Below, piece by piece: positions 17,586-24,377 of a DNA stretch of 50,299 bases. The DNA comes from Acidobacteriota bacterium (GTDB lineage: Bacteria; Acidobacteriota; Blastocatellia; Pyrinomonadales; Pyrinomonadaceae), in NCBI GenBank assembly GCA_029781855.1, contig JAKOVX010000100.1, forward strand, positions 1-50,299, read 5' to 3'. The translations under genes and the position numbers were made by a program. The notes beneath the pieces were generated by a model. It was not told where the DNA came from. It did no database searches and was given only the letters and a program-made list of their open reading frames with translations. How positions within the stretch are numbered: the stretch's first letter is position 1; every line of letters begins with the position of its first letter.

Positions 17586-18803
17586 ATGAAATCATTCTTC
17601 AGCGTAATTAGAGCCTTACTTATTCTCGCTTTTTCGATCGGTATCGCGCAGGCTCAGGATGCCAAGACTTCTGCGGTGAAGAACGGCGGCGATGCGCCGG
17701 CAAAGGTCGGTTTTGCGGGCGATCAGGCCGTGATCCCGATGGAGCTTTACGGCCGCAAGCCGGTCGTCGAGGTCAAGATCGACGGCAAGGGCCCGTACAA
17801 ATTTTTCCTCGACACCGGTGCCGGAGCGACCGTTTTGGACCAGAAGCTGGCGGACGAACTCAAGCTCCCGGGCGACGGCACGACGAAGATCGGCGACCCG
17901 TCCGACCCGGAAGGGATAACCGCGAATCGCAACCGGATCGACGCCCTCGCGCTCGGCGGAGCGACATTCTCAAATTTTATCGGCGTTTCGTGGGACCGTT
18001 CGCCGTTATACAAGGAAGGCGCTCCCCGCGGCGTGCTCGGAATGCCCTTGTTCAAAGAGCTGCTGCTCACTGTGGACTATCCGGGAAAACGGATCGTCAT
18101 CTCCCGCAGTTCGCTGTCAAACGCTAACGGCAATGACGTGCTCGAATACACATACAGCGAGCGGGGACTTTTCGGGATACCGGTCAAGATCGGCTCGACA
18201 GAAATGACCGCGACGCTCGATACCGGTTCTCCGGGCGGGATCTCGTTCCCGACCGAATATATGGAAAAGCTCCCGCTCGCCGATAAACCAAAAGAGATCG
18301 GCCGCGCAAGGACGGTCGGCGGCGAAGCCGTAATTTACGGAGCAAAATTAAAGGACAAGGTAAAGCTCGGCGGTTATGTATTCGACGAGCCCGACGTCGC
18401 GTTCTTTGACCGGCTCGTTCATCTGAATATCGGATACGGCTTTATCGGCCAATTTGCCATTACGATCGACCAGCGGAGCCGAAGGATCAAATTCCAGCGT
18501 CCGGCTGCGGCCGAAAACTCGGCTGGTTCGGCCGCCAATACCGAGAGCCTTGGCGGATTCGCCGGCCTCTACGGCATCCGGCGTGTCACTGTCGAGAACG
18601 GCGACGTTTACCTCCAGCGGCTCTCCGGCCCACAAGGCGAGGGACCGAAACTCAAGCTCGTGCGGGTCTCAAAGGACGCCTTCGCCTTACCGGGCACCAC
18701 CGAGGTCCGCCTCAAGTTTACACGTGACATCCACGGCTCGATCACCGGATTGCAGGTCCTGTCGCCAACCGGCGAATGGGAGTCAGCGGCCAGATCGAAC
18801 TGA
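17586..18803 (+). CDS. Secreted retropepsin-like aspartic protease, two DTG motifs
   Basis: 405 residues. Signal peptide (FFSVIRALLILAFSIGIAQA). Two aspartic-protease half-sites are in one chain: FFLDTGAGATVLD (about residue 78) and ATLDTGSPGGISFP (about residue 214). Each starts a retropepsin-like lobe with hydrophobic flap strands (GVLGMPLFKELLLTVDY, GYGFIGQFAITIDQRS). Retropepsins are normally homodimers with one DTG per chain; the paired layout suggests a pseudo-symmetric single-chain enzyme, as in pepsins but smaller. A C-terminal beta-rich region (about 310-405, GFAGLYGIRRVTVENGDVYLQR) resembles small lipocalin-like/DUF modules. Exported; substrate unknown. Upstream 17292-17585 is AT-rich and probably holds its promoter. 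Confidence 0.82.
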   Translation: MKSFFSVIRALLILAFSIGIAQAQDAKTSAVKNGGDAPAKVGFAGDQAVIPMELYGRKPVVEVKIDGKGPYKFFLDTGAGATVLDQKLADELKLPGDGTTKIGDPSDPEGITANRNRIDALALGGATFSNFIGVSWDRSPLYKEGAPRGVLGMPLFKELLLTVDYPGKRIVISRSSLSNANGNDVLEYTYSERGLFGIPVKIGSTEMTATLDTGSPGGISFPTEYMEKLPLADKPKEIGRARTVGGEAVIYGAKLKDKVKLGGYVFDEPDVAFFDRLVHLNIGYGFIGQFAITIDQRSRRIKFQRPAAAENSAGSAANTESLGGFAGLYGIRRVTVENGDVYLQRLSGPQGEGPKLKLVRVSKDAFALPGTTEVRLKFTRDIHGSITGLQVLSPTGEWESAARSN

Positions 18804-18822
18804 TCGCACTGCTCTCGGGCAT

Positions 18823-18861
18823 TGCACAAGCCCGCACGTCAGTAAGGGCGGAACACTCACC
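18823..18861 (+). repeat. 39-bp direct repeat, copy 1
   Basis: Begins TGCACAAGCCCGCACGT and ends GGGCGGAACACTCACC. Two mismatches to copy 2 and three to the copy at 23476, all in the same orientation. Confidence 0.9.
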
Positions 18862-18956
18862 TTGGAAGACTCCACTCCCGCTCGTTTCTCCATTTCTGTC
18901 TCTGCGGCATATGCGACCTCTGCGTTAAAAAAACTGCCTTGCCCGCGATGATCCGA

Positions 18957-18995
18957 TGCACAAGCCCGCACGTAAGTAAGGGCGGAACACTCATC
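18957..18995 (+). repeat. 39-bp direct repeat, copy 2
   Basis: Same unit as copy 1, beginning TGCACAAGCCCGCACGT. Preceded by CGCGATGATCCG, which also directly follows the copy at 23476. Confidence 0.9.
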
Positions 18996-19079
18996 GTGAG
19001 CCGGAATTTGCCAAAGCCCGAGCGTGAGCAAGGGTGTGAGCGAACCGCACTCTCTTAACACGTTTTCACTTTTTCCGGC

Positions 19080-19207
19080 GCGGCTATTGCCGCAAAGCAC
19101 TGCGGTCGGGCTGTGCCCGACCGTCACACCGGCCACTCACACCCGGAGCCCGGCCCGGCTTCAGCCGGGTACCGGACGACAACGCTTTTGTCGGCGGCTC
19201 AGCCGCC
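19080..19207. repeat. Cluster of four short perfect hairpins
   Basis: GCGGC/GCCGC (19080-19093, loop TATT), a 9-bp stem CGGTCGGGC/GCCCGACCG with loop TGT (19103-19123), CCCGGC/GCCGGG with loop TTCA (19154-19169) and GGCGGC/GCCGCC with loop TCA (19193-19207). A similar cluster lies at 23573-23724. Confidence 0.85.
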
Positions 19208-19358
19208 TCCGGTGCATCGATTGATCACGACATGGTCGGCCAGCCATTCTTGAGTAGCTCGAGGATGAGCCGATCCGGTTTCATGTAGCCGGCATCAGGC
19301 CGTGCACGGATAGTTGATTGCATTCGCTACAAAAAACGCGAGGCGGTCTTGAAAAGCT

Positions 19359-19553
19359 CTAACTAATATCGAAAGGAGGCGAGGGTTGTTTTTCTATTGT
19401 CAAGAGAAGACCATTCTCCGACCACAGAGCAACAATGTGGTGCGGGAGATACCAGTGCGCTTGACCTGAAGGCCACACGTCATAGATGACCCCGATCTTC
19501 CCGCGACGATCATAAACTCCGTCTCGAGGCCGTCTCCCGATTTCCCTGCTCAC
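19359..19553 (-). CDS. Small hypothetical protein downstream of Rhs tip 2
   Basis: Sixty-four residues, unrecognised. Rich in Trp/Tyr/His (VIYDVWPSGQAHWYLPHHIV), no signal peptide. Its ATG overlaps the stop of the upstream 143-residue gene by 4 bases, as that gene overlaps the Rhs gene, so all three are likely translated together. This linkage is the main evidence that it is real. Candidate accessory or second immunity protein; a remnant of a larger gene is also possible. Confidence 0.5.
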   Translation of the reverse strand: MSREIGRRPRDGVYDRRGKIGVIYDVWPSGQAHWYLPHHIVALWSENGLLLTIEKQPSPPFDIS

Positions 19554-19981
19554 CGCGTTGACGGAAGCACGAAAATCTCCGGCGCGGGGCGTCCATGTAG
19601 ATACTCCAATCTTTCGTATCCGTTTGGCCCGGTTGCATCCACATAAACGCTCTCGCCAAAGCTGCCATCAGCAATTATCATCACGAAATTGTAAATCGTT
19701 CGAAGAATCCTCGACAGAAGACTGGCGTGGATTTTCCTTTCGGGAAATACGACGTAGCCACTTGCATCAGTTTCTCGCATGAAATCATTGGAATCATGAC
19801 AAGGCGAGACCCCTAAAGTATAGCTGTAACAGAACTGTCTTACGCCTTTTCCCGCGTACGGAACTCCGGTTTCGTTTACGACTCTCAATTGCCATTCGGG
19901 TACTAATGTAGTGTTAAACGGCACAAGGCTAATCACCAGTGCAAGAATCGCGCCCGACACCAAGAGAAGTTTTTGATTCAC
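19550..19981 (-). CDS. Membrane-anchored hypothetical, candidate immunity protein for Rhs tip 2
   Basis: 143 residues. One N-terminal hydrophobic helix (LLLVSGAILALVISLVPF) acts as an anchor or uncleaved signal; the rest would be periplasmic. The body starts with a beta-sandwich-like strand (EWQLRVVNETGVPYAGKGVRQFC) and contains two Cys that could form a disulfide (FCYSYTLGVSPC). It overlaps the Rhs-tip gene by ATGA. Position immediately after a toxin-like tip and an envelope location fit an immunity protein, but no known immunity family is recognised. Lower GC than the flanking housekeeping genes. Confidence 0.65.
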   Translation of the reverse strand: MNQKLLLVSGAILALVISLVPFNTTLVPEWQLRVVNETGVPYAGKGVRQFCYSYTLGVSPCHDSNDFMRETDASGYVVFPERKIHASLLSRILRTIYNFVMIIADGSFGESVYVDATGPNGYERLEYLHGRPAPEIFVLPSTR

Positions 19982-21261
19982 AATGCTCTCCCATCAGTTG
20001 ACCTTTGCGAAATTCGATCGGACGTTTTCTTGCGTTCATCTTCCGTCACTGCGAGTTCATAAGCAGCCTGTCCGTAAGTATCTCGATACAGCATTCGCAT
20101 CCGGTCAACCATGAGGTCCATTTCTGATTGCGTGGGCTCTCTCTCCTCCTTCTCAGAGTGCTCGTCTACATCACGGCGAACCGACTCGGCCGCACCCACC
20201 ACTGCACCGGGGGCTCCACCTATAACCGCACCCCAGAACGCCCCGCGCCCTGCTGCGTTATCATAACTGTAAAATACCTGGAAGCCACGGTGAGCGGGTG
20301 AAACGTTATCCATTACGGTATGCATAGCCTCTCCGAATTTTTCTAACGATCTGTCGGTCCTTTCGCTGAGGCTCCCATAATCTCCGGGCTTGGGCCTTAA
20401 TATGTTTTTTGCGTCCGCTAAATTGCCGTTGATGAATGCAGCCGCTTCGTTTTTCGCCCATGCTTTTGCACCCTCAAGACCCATCTCCCTAACCTTACTT
20501 CCGGGAGTCATAGCATGTTTATACGCATTACTTTCCAAAACTGTCCCAGGAACGTCTGTCTTGTAGCTCCCCCGCTCGATGGCTTTCGTACTGAAGTTCG
20601 GATTGTTGAAGGCTGTCTGAATTATTTTGTTATGAGTGCCGGTAGGCCATTTTCCATTGTCATCGACGAGGACTAGGGGGTTGTTATAACAATATGTGTA
20701 TCGGTTCCAGGATTGCGAGTAGACCTTTTGTATACTTCTACGCGAAGGGTCCGTGGTCATGAAGCGTCCATGCTTATATGCATACATTCTTGCCTGAGCG
20801 AAATGCAGATCAACTTCATTGTCCTTTTCATATCCGATGAATTGTTTTCTCACCGAATCGTTGCCGTAGTTTAGGCCAGTCGTCCTGCCGCCTGTGCCGT
20901 CGATCTCTTCGCCGAAGGGCATGTAATCGTGCCGGGCGATGATCGCTCCATCCTGGTCGGTGTTAATTCTTGGACTGCCGAGATGATCGGCGGTCAGGTA
21001 AGCGACCTTGGCGTCCGTCGAGTTTGCCACAACGTCTGAATATTCGGCGATGGACTTGCCGCCGGCATCATACACGAAGATGGTCGTTTCGGTCTCGTTG
21101 CTGTTCGCGTCATAGGCGATCTTCTTGACCCGCTTGCCGTCTCCGTCATACCAATACTGGCCCCTGACCACTGACCCCTGGTCCCTGACCTCCACCTGCT
21201 TGTTCTCGGCGTCGTAAGTGAACGTCCGCCCCAGTGCGTCACCCGTCGTGTTCCCCGGCAT
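19978..21261 (-). CDS. Truncated Rhs/YD-repeat protein with phospholipase C-like tip
   Basis: 427 residues. Residues 1-200 are the C-terminal part of an Rhs core: FTYDAENKQ, YWYDGDGKRVKK, IFVYDAGGK, AYLTADHLGSPRINTD, HDYMPFGEE, and the end-of-core signature FAQARMYAYKHGRFMTTDP then NRYTYCYNNPLVLVDDNGK. After the core comes a distinct tip (about 204-427). It has His210 (GTHNKI), His249 (AYKHAM) and MHTVMDNVSPAHRGF (His314, Asp318, His324), like the metal-binding end of zinc-dependent phospholipase C/S1-P1-like enzymes. A Gly/Ala-rich segment (AFWGAVIGGAPGAVVGAAE) follows. The thousands of residues normal for Rhs proteins are missing at the N-terminus, so this is an orphan tip or broken gene. 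The reading frame stays open about 75 bases upstream of the ATG into the neighbouring gene's end. Confidence 0.8.
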   Translation of the reverse strand: MPGNTTGDALGRTFTYDAENKQVEVRDQGSVVRGQYWYDGDGKRVKKIAYDANSNETETTIFVYDAGGKSIAEYSDVVANSTDAKVAYLTADHLGSPRINTDQDGAIIARHDYMPFGEEIDGTGGRTTGLNYGNDSVRKQFIGYEKDNEVDLHFAQARMYAYKHGRFMTTDPSRRSIQKVYSQSWNRYTYCYNNPLVLVDDNGKWPTGTHNKIIQTAFNNPNFSTKAIERGSYKTDVPGTVLESNAYKHAMTPGSKVREMGLEGAKAWAKNEAAAFINGNLADAKNILRPKPGDYGSLSERTDRSLEKFGEAMHTVMDNVSPAHRGFQVFYSYDNAAGRGAFWGAVIGGAPGAVVGAAESVRRDVDEHSEKEEREPTQSEMDLMVDRMRMLYRDTYGQAAYELAVTEDERKKTSDRISQRSTDGRAL

Positions 21262-21335
21262 CGTCGTGTTCGCCTCGTAATAATCGCTCTTGTGGAATGG
21301 TAGGTTACGACGATTTACGACCTTATCTGGATGTC

Positions 21336-21857
21336 CTATTTCAATTCATCCAAGTATCTCTTTCGAAAGAATACATAATGAGTCGGCTCTTCGGCTGGGG
21401 CAACCGCCACTTTATCTTCCCATTCGAATTCAAATTTGATTCTGATTGACTCCGAATTCATCAACTCTCGATATGGCAAAGTAAACACGATGGACTTGCC
21501 AGACGCCAAACCGACAATGGAACATACATGACAACCGTGACTCTTTGCAATATTCCCGTCTTGGTCGAGAACATCGTAGTAAAGCTTGGCATCGTCAACG
21601 CCCTTGATCCCGCCCGATGCCTCGAGTTTGATCAGCCAGCGGGAATTGTTTCGCAACCGCAAGCGTAGAAGTCGCTCCCCGTCACCGGAAGAAAGATCCG
21701 TTAAAACAGGGGAGTCCAAACTAATCAGAACTGTAGGTAATTTCCGTTCAAGTCGAACTGGCGGGAAAGAATTCGCTTTCTTGCTCTGAGCGTCAGTTCG
21801 AAGGAAACAGCCAAAAAAGATAACACTAGCGATGATTAGAAACGTGCTTTGCTTCAT
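21336..21857 (-). CDS. Secreted hypothetical, candidate immunity protein for Rhs tip 1
   Basis: 173 residues with a signal peptide (TFLIIASVIFFGCFLRTDAQ); a Cys in FFGC makes a weak lipobox. The mature part is beta-rich (RLLRLRLRNNSRWLIKLEASGG, KSIVFTLPYRELMNSESIRIKFEFEWE), compatible with an immunoglobulin-like fold. It starts 12 bases after the stop of the metallopeptidase-tip Rhs gene and no other promoter is evident. Periplasmic location would let it meet an incoming toxin. No known immunity family is recognised, so this rests on position. Confidence 0.65.
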   Translation of the reverse strand: MKQSTFLIIASVIFFGCFLRTDAQSKKANSFPPVRLERKLPTVLISLDSPVLTDLSSGDGERLLRLRLRNNSRWLIKLEASGGIKGVDDAKLYYDVLDQDGNIAKSHGCHVCSIVGLASGKSIVFTLPYRELMNSESIRIKFEFEWEDKVAVAPAEEPTHYVFFRKRYLDELK

Positions 21858-21869
21858 ATTTGATAATAA

Positions 21870-23246
21870 CTAAAATCGGGACTTCCTATCCCACGCCTTT
21901 CTAGGATCTTTCATATTTGGCGTCAAATTGTACAAATTGTCGTAGCGAAGGAATTTTTTGATTCCGGCTTGACGCTTGACTTCTACGTCAGCCGCCGCCC
22001 AGCTTGAATTCCAGATGTCAGAGGAAAGTAAAAATCCCGCATATGGTGATTTGGAATCTGTCGCATTTAGCGTGATTTGCATTGTATACGCTGGGTACCC
22101 AGAAGCCTCTGCAATTAACGAAGAAACAGTATAGGCGTCGAATTCCGTCTGGTATTCGGTTGGATTCATCGCATCTTTAAAACCGCTCTTTACCCAGTCC
22201 GCACCGTCCGCCGCATGAGACCCTTCATGCGCAACTGCTGTTTCAAATCCCTCTTTTGAAAATACGTCGGGGTCAAATTCAACATTTATTCTTTGGCCAG
22301 TCGGATTGTCTTTAGTCTTTGCAACTGTAGTACCGTTCGTAGATGTTCGCCCAGAACCCTCTCCGTCGTTGCTCAGAATAAACACACCATTGTTGACACC
22401 CTTGGCCCCATACACTGAAAGGGCTCTTTCGGCCTTTTTGTATTCCTTTGAGTCTTTTCCTCCTTTGTATTTTGCAGCTATTTTGTCCAGATCCGATGTT
22501 GCTTTGGCAAATGCAGCGTCGAACTGTTCGCATCTAGTCTTACCGGCTTTGCAAACATAGAGTCCGGTACGATCCACCATTGACAATGGATTGTTTTCGG
22601 AGTAAGCATATTTATTCCAAGATTGAGGCCCCTCCACGTGACCGGATGAGAGCAGCGGATCTGCTCCCGTAAACCTTGCGATCTCCTTTTGGTACATTCG
22701 CGCGTTTGCGAAATCTAATCTAGTTTCCTCGTCATCCAGATACCCAGTAAATCCCTGTCTGACGTGGTCAACGGAATATTTGTTCGAATCCGACCGGCCA
22801 CCTAGTCCGACGATTTCTTCGCCGTAGGGCATGTAATCGTGGCGGGCGGTTATGGCTCCGGTCGCATCGGTGTTAATTCTGGGAGTGCCGAGGTTGTCGT
22901 TGGTCAAATACTGGGCCTTTGCGTCTTCGACCGCGGCGACGACCGTCGAATATTCAGCGGCCAATTTACCGGACGCGTCATACACGAAAACGGTTGTGTC
23001 TCCCGTCGAAGCCACGTACTTCTTCACTCTGTGGCCGTCTCCGTCGTACCAGTATTGGCCGATGACGCCGTTGGCGTCCGAAACCGACGTTTGTTTGTTT
23101 TCGGCGTCGTAAACAAACGTCCTGCCTTCGGCATCGCCGATCGTGTTGCCCGAATCGTCATAGGAATACCCGTCGCCCGTGCTCAAACGGTTGTTACCGG
23201 TGTTGAGAGCCGGATCGTTGCCACAAGGAACCAAAAACGAAGCCAT
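21870..23246 (-). CDS. Truncated Rhs/YD-repeat protein with metallopeptidase tip
   Basis: 458 residues. Residues 10-230 are Rhs core: YSYDDSGNTIGDAEGRTFVYDAENKQ, YWYDGDGHRVKK, VFVYDASGK, YLTNDNLGTPRINTD, HDYMPYGEE, FANARMYQKEIARFTGADP, NKYAYSENNPLSMVDRTGLY. The tip (about 231-458) contains ETAVAHEGSHAADGADW, an HExxH zinc-protease motif (His340, Glu341, His344), and TEYQTEFDAY (Glu364/Glu368) that could give the third zinc ligand. A stop codon lies three codons before the ATG, so the gene begins abruptly in the core; the long N-terminal part with secretion signals is absent. The core is similar to that of the second Rhs gene, while the tips differ completely, as expected for exchangeable toxin ends. 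Confidence 0.82.
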   Translation of the reverse strand: MASFLVPCGNDPALNTGNNRLSTGDGYSYDDSGNTIGDAEGRTFVYDAENKQTSVSDANGVIGQYWYDGDGHRVKKYVASTGDTTVFVYDASGKLAAEYSTVVAAVEDAKAQYLTNDNLGTPRINTDATGAITARHDYMPYGEEIVGLGGRSDSNKYSVDHVRQGFTGYLDDEETRLDFANARMYQKEIARFTGADPLLSSGHVEGPQSWNKYAYSENNPLSMVDRTGLYVCKAGKTRCEQFDAAFAKATSDLDKIAAKYKGGKDSKEYKKAERALSVYGAKGVNNGVFILSNDGEGSGRTSTNGTTVAKTKDNPTGQRINVEFDPDVFSKEGFETAVAHEGSHAADGADWVKSGFKDAMNPTEYQTEFDAYTVSSLIAEASGYPAYTMQITLNATDSKSPYAGFLLSSDIWNSSWAAADVEVKRQAGIKKFLRYDNLYNLTPNMKDPRKAWDRKSRF

Positions 23247-23327
23247 TTCCCAATTTTATCCCCGAATAACCCGCCTGTCACGAAAAGATCCAATTCCGCC
23301 TCGTTGCATGGGCCCGCACATTGCAGA

Positions 23328-23473
23328 AGCCCGCACGGAGTAAGGGCGTTCGCAGCCCCAGACAAGATCCGGGCACACTCAGAGCCGAAATCCCAAGCCC
23401 GTCCATAGCGGGAGCCCGCAAGTAGTAAGGGCGTTCGTAGCCTTCGACAAGATCCGAGCATTCTCAGATCCGA
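23328..23473 (+). repeat. Two 61-bp repeat units, offset 85 bp
   Basis: Units 23328-23388 and 23413-23473 both begin AGCCCGCA, share GTAAGGGCGTTCG and GACAAGATCCG, and end with TCAGA.CCGA. Their first part matches the core (GCCCGCA...GTAAGGGCG) of the 39-bp repeat family, so they are a longer, diverged form of it. Confidence 0.85.
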
Positions 23474-23475
23474 CA

Positions 23476-23514
23476 TGCACAAACCCGCACGTAGGTAAGG
23501 GCGGAACACTCACC
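23476..23514 (+). repeat. 39-bp direct repeat, copy on right side of Rhs block
   Basis: TGCACAAACCCGCACGT to CACTCACC; three mismatches to each of copies 1 and 2, about 4.5 kb away, same orientation. Confidence 0.9.
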
Positions 23515-23572
23515 GCGATGATCCGCCATCCCGAGTTCCCGCACGCTCGCCGTCCCATCGTCGCCGTTCCCC

Positions 23573-23724
23573 GCGGCTCAGCCGCCCTATTTGCGGCGAA
23601 GCTCCGCTTCGCCGGCCGCGTCCTATCTATTTCCCGGAGGAGGCTGTGCCTCCGACAAGATCCGCTGCCCGAAGCGGGCTCCGGGATCTCTAGGTGCCGC
23701 CCGCCGGAAAAGTAGAACTTTTCC
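23573..23724. repeat. Cluster of five short perfect hairpins
   Basis: GCGGC/GCCGC loop TCA (23573-23585); GGCGAAGC/GCTTCGCC loop TCC (23595-23613); GGAGGC/GCCTCC loop TGT (23639-23653); GCCCG/CGGGC loop AAG (23667-23679); GGAAAAG/CTTTTCC loop TAGAA (23706-23724). Loops TCA and TGT recur from the left-hand cluster. Confidence 0.85.
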
Positions 23725-23835
23725 GCAAATAGACGGGCACAGCCCAAAAGCATGATACAGATATTCGGGACAATTCAATCCCGCACTCCCGCACTCTTTC
23801 CTCCTTCACGCTCTTTGCATCCTCAACTTCGCGAG

Positions 23836-23899
23836 CTTTGCGGTAAAAAAACCGCTTTAACCGCAAAGTACGCCAAGGAAAACCGCAAAGACCGCAAAG
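23836..23899. repeat. CTTTGCGGT / ACCGCAAAG inverted repeat with extra copies
   Basis: CTTTGCGGT at 23836-23844 pairs with ACCGCAAAG at 23860-23868; further ACCGCAAAG copies at 23882 and 23891. Related to the AACGCAGAG element between the two MacB-like genes. Confidence 0.75.
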
Positions 23900-24258
23900 T
23901 CAGGCCATTCCCCCTTTTTCACATTTTCCCTTTTTCACTTTTCCCCTTTGTCCCCGCTCCGTGACCTTTGTGTCTTCCTTTTGTGTTCTTTGTGTTAAAA
24001 ATTCCGACGACGACCCGAAAAGACGATTCGACCGACGACAACCACGAAGAAACCCAGGATCATCTCTCCGTCCATAACAAACGACATTTTCGGCCCAGAT
24101 CCCCACCGAAATACCGGTCGCTTCGCGCACCCGAAAAGCGAATTTTTCGTAGGTTAATGCGCTACGAAAAGCGCACGAACATACGCCATCAGATACGCAC
24201 CCCCAGATCGCATGCAACAAATCGGCATTTGAGCCCTAAATTTTCGACAAAAAACATA

Positions 24259-24354
24259 GCGCCTGAGAGGGGTAAACATAGCGCCTGAGGCCCATTTCGA
24301 GTGCGCCTGAGTGGGGTAAACATAGCGCCTGACGCCTATTTTGAGTGCGCCTGG
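24259..24354 (+). repeat. Five GCGCCTGA motifs at exact 22-bp spacing
   Basis: GCGCCTGA starts at 24259, 24281, 24303 and 24325, and GCGCCTGG at 24347: every step is 22 bases. Odd and even neighbours alternate (GTAAACATA versus TTTYGAGT before the motif in the later copies), giving a 44-bp higher-order unit. It lies 24 bases beyond the stop of the metallo-beta-lactamase-fold gene. Confidence 0.9.
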
Positions 24355-24377
24355 CTTTTAACGAATACAAAACGCCG

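Larger units (their letters stand above)
18804..19358. other. Repeat-rich intergenic stretch, left border of Rhs block
   Basis: No credible gene. It holds two near-identical 39-bp repeats (18823, 18957), a diverged third copy (about 19008-19046, AAAGCCCGAGCGTGAGCAAG), a CTCTGCGTTAAAA fragment near 18918 and a cluster of four perfect hairpins (19080-19207). Confidence 0.7.
23247..24377. other. 1.1-kb repeat-dense intergenic stretch, right border of Rhs block
   Basis: No credible gene; short open frames here are repeat-derived. Contents from left to right: two 61-bp repeat units (23328, 23413), a 39-bp repeat copy (23476), a cluster of five perfect hairpins (23573-23724), three copies of ACCGCAAAG with a CTTTGCGGT inverted partner (23836-23899), CTTTGTGTT-type fragments near 23960-24000, and the five-copy 22-bp repeat (24259-24354). 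Confidence 0.75.

Noticed and set aside
23328..23514. CRISPR array
   Set aside because: Units are unequal in spacing and diverged, spacers are repeats themselves, and there are no cas genes.
23900..24288. Open frames on both strands in the repeat-rich gap
   Set aside because: Built from CTTTGTG/GCAAAG repeats and Arg/Ser-rich residues; no start signal or domain.
24259..24354. Plasmid-type iteron origin
   Set aside because: Spacing fits, but there is no Rep gene, DnaA box cluster or AT-rich melting region beside it.
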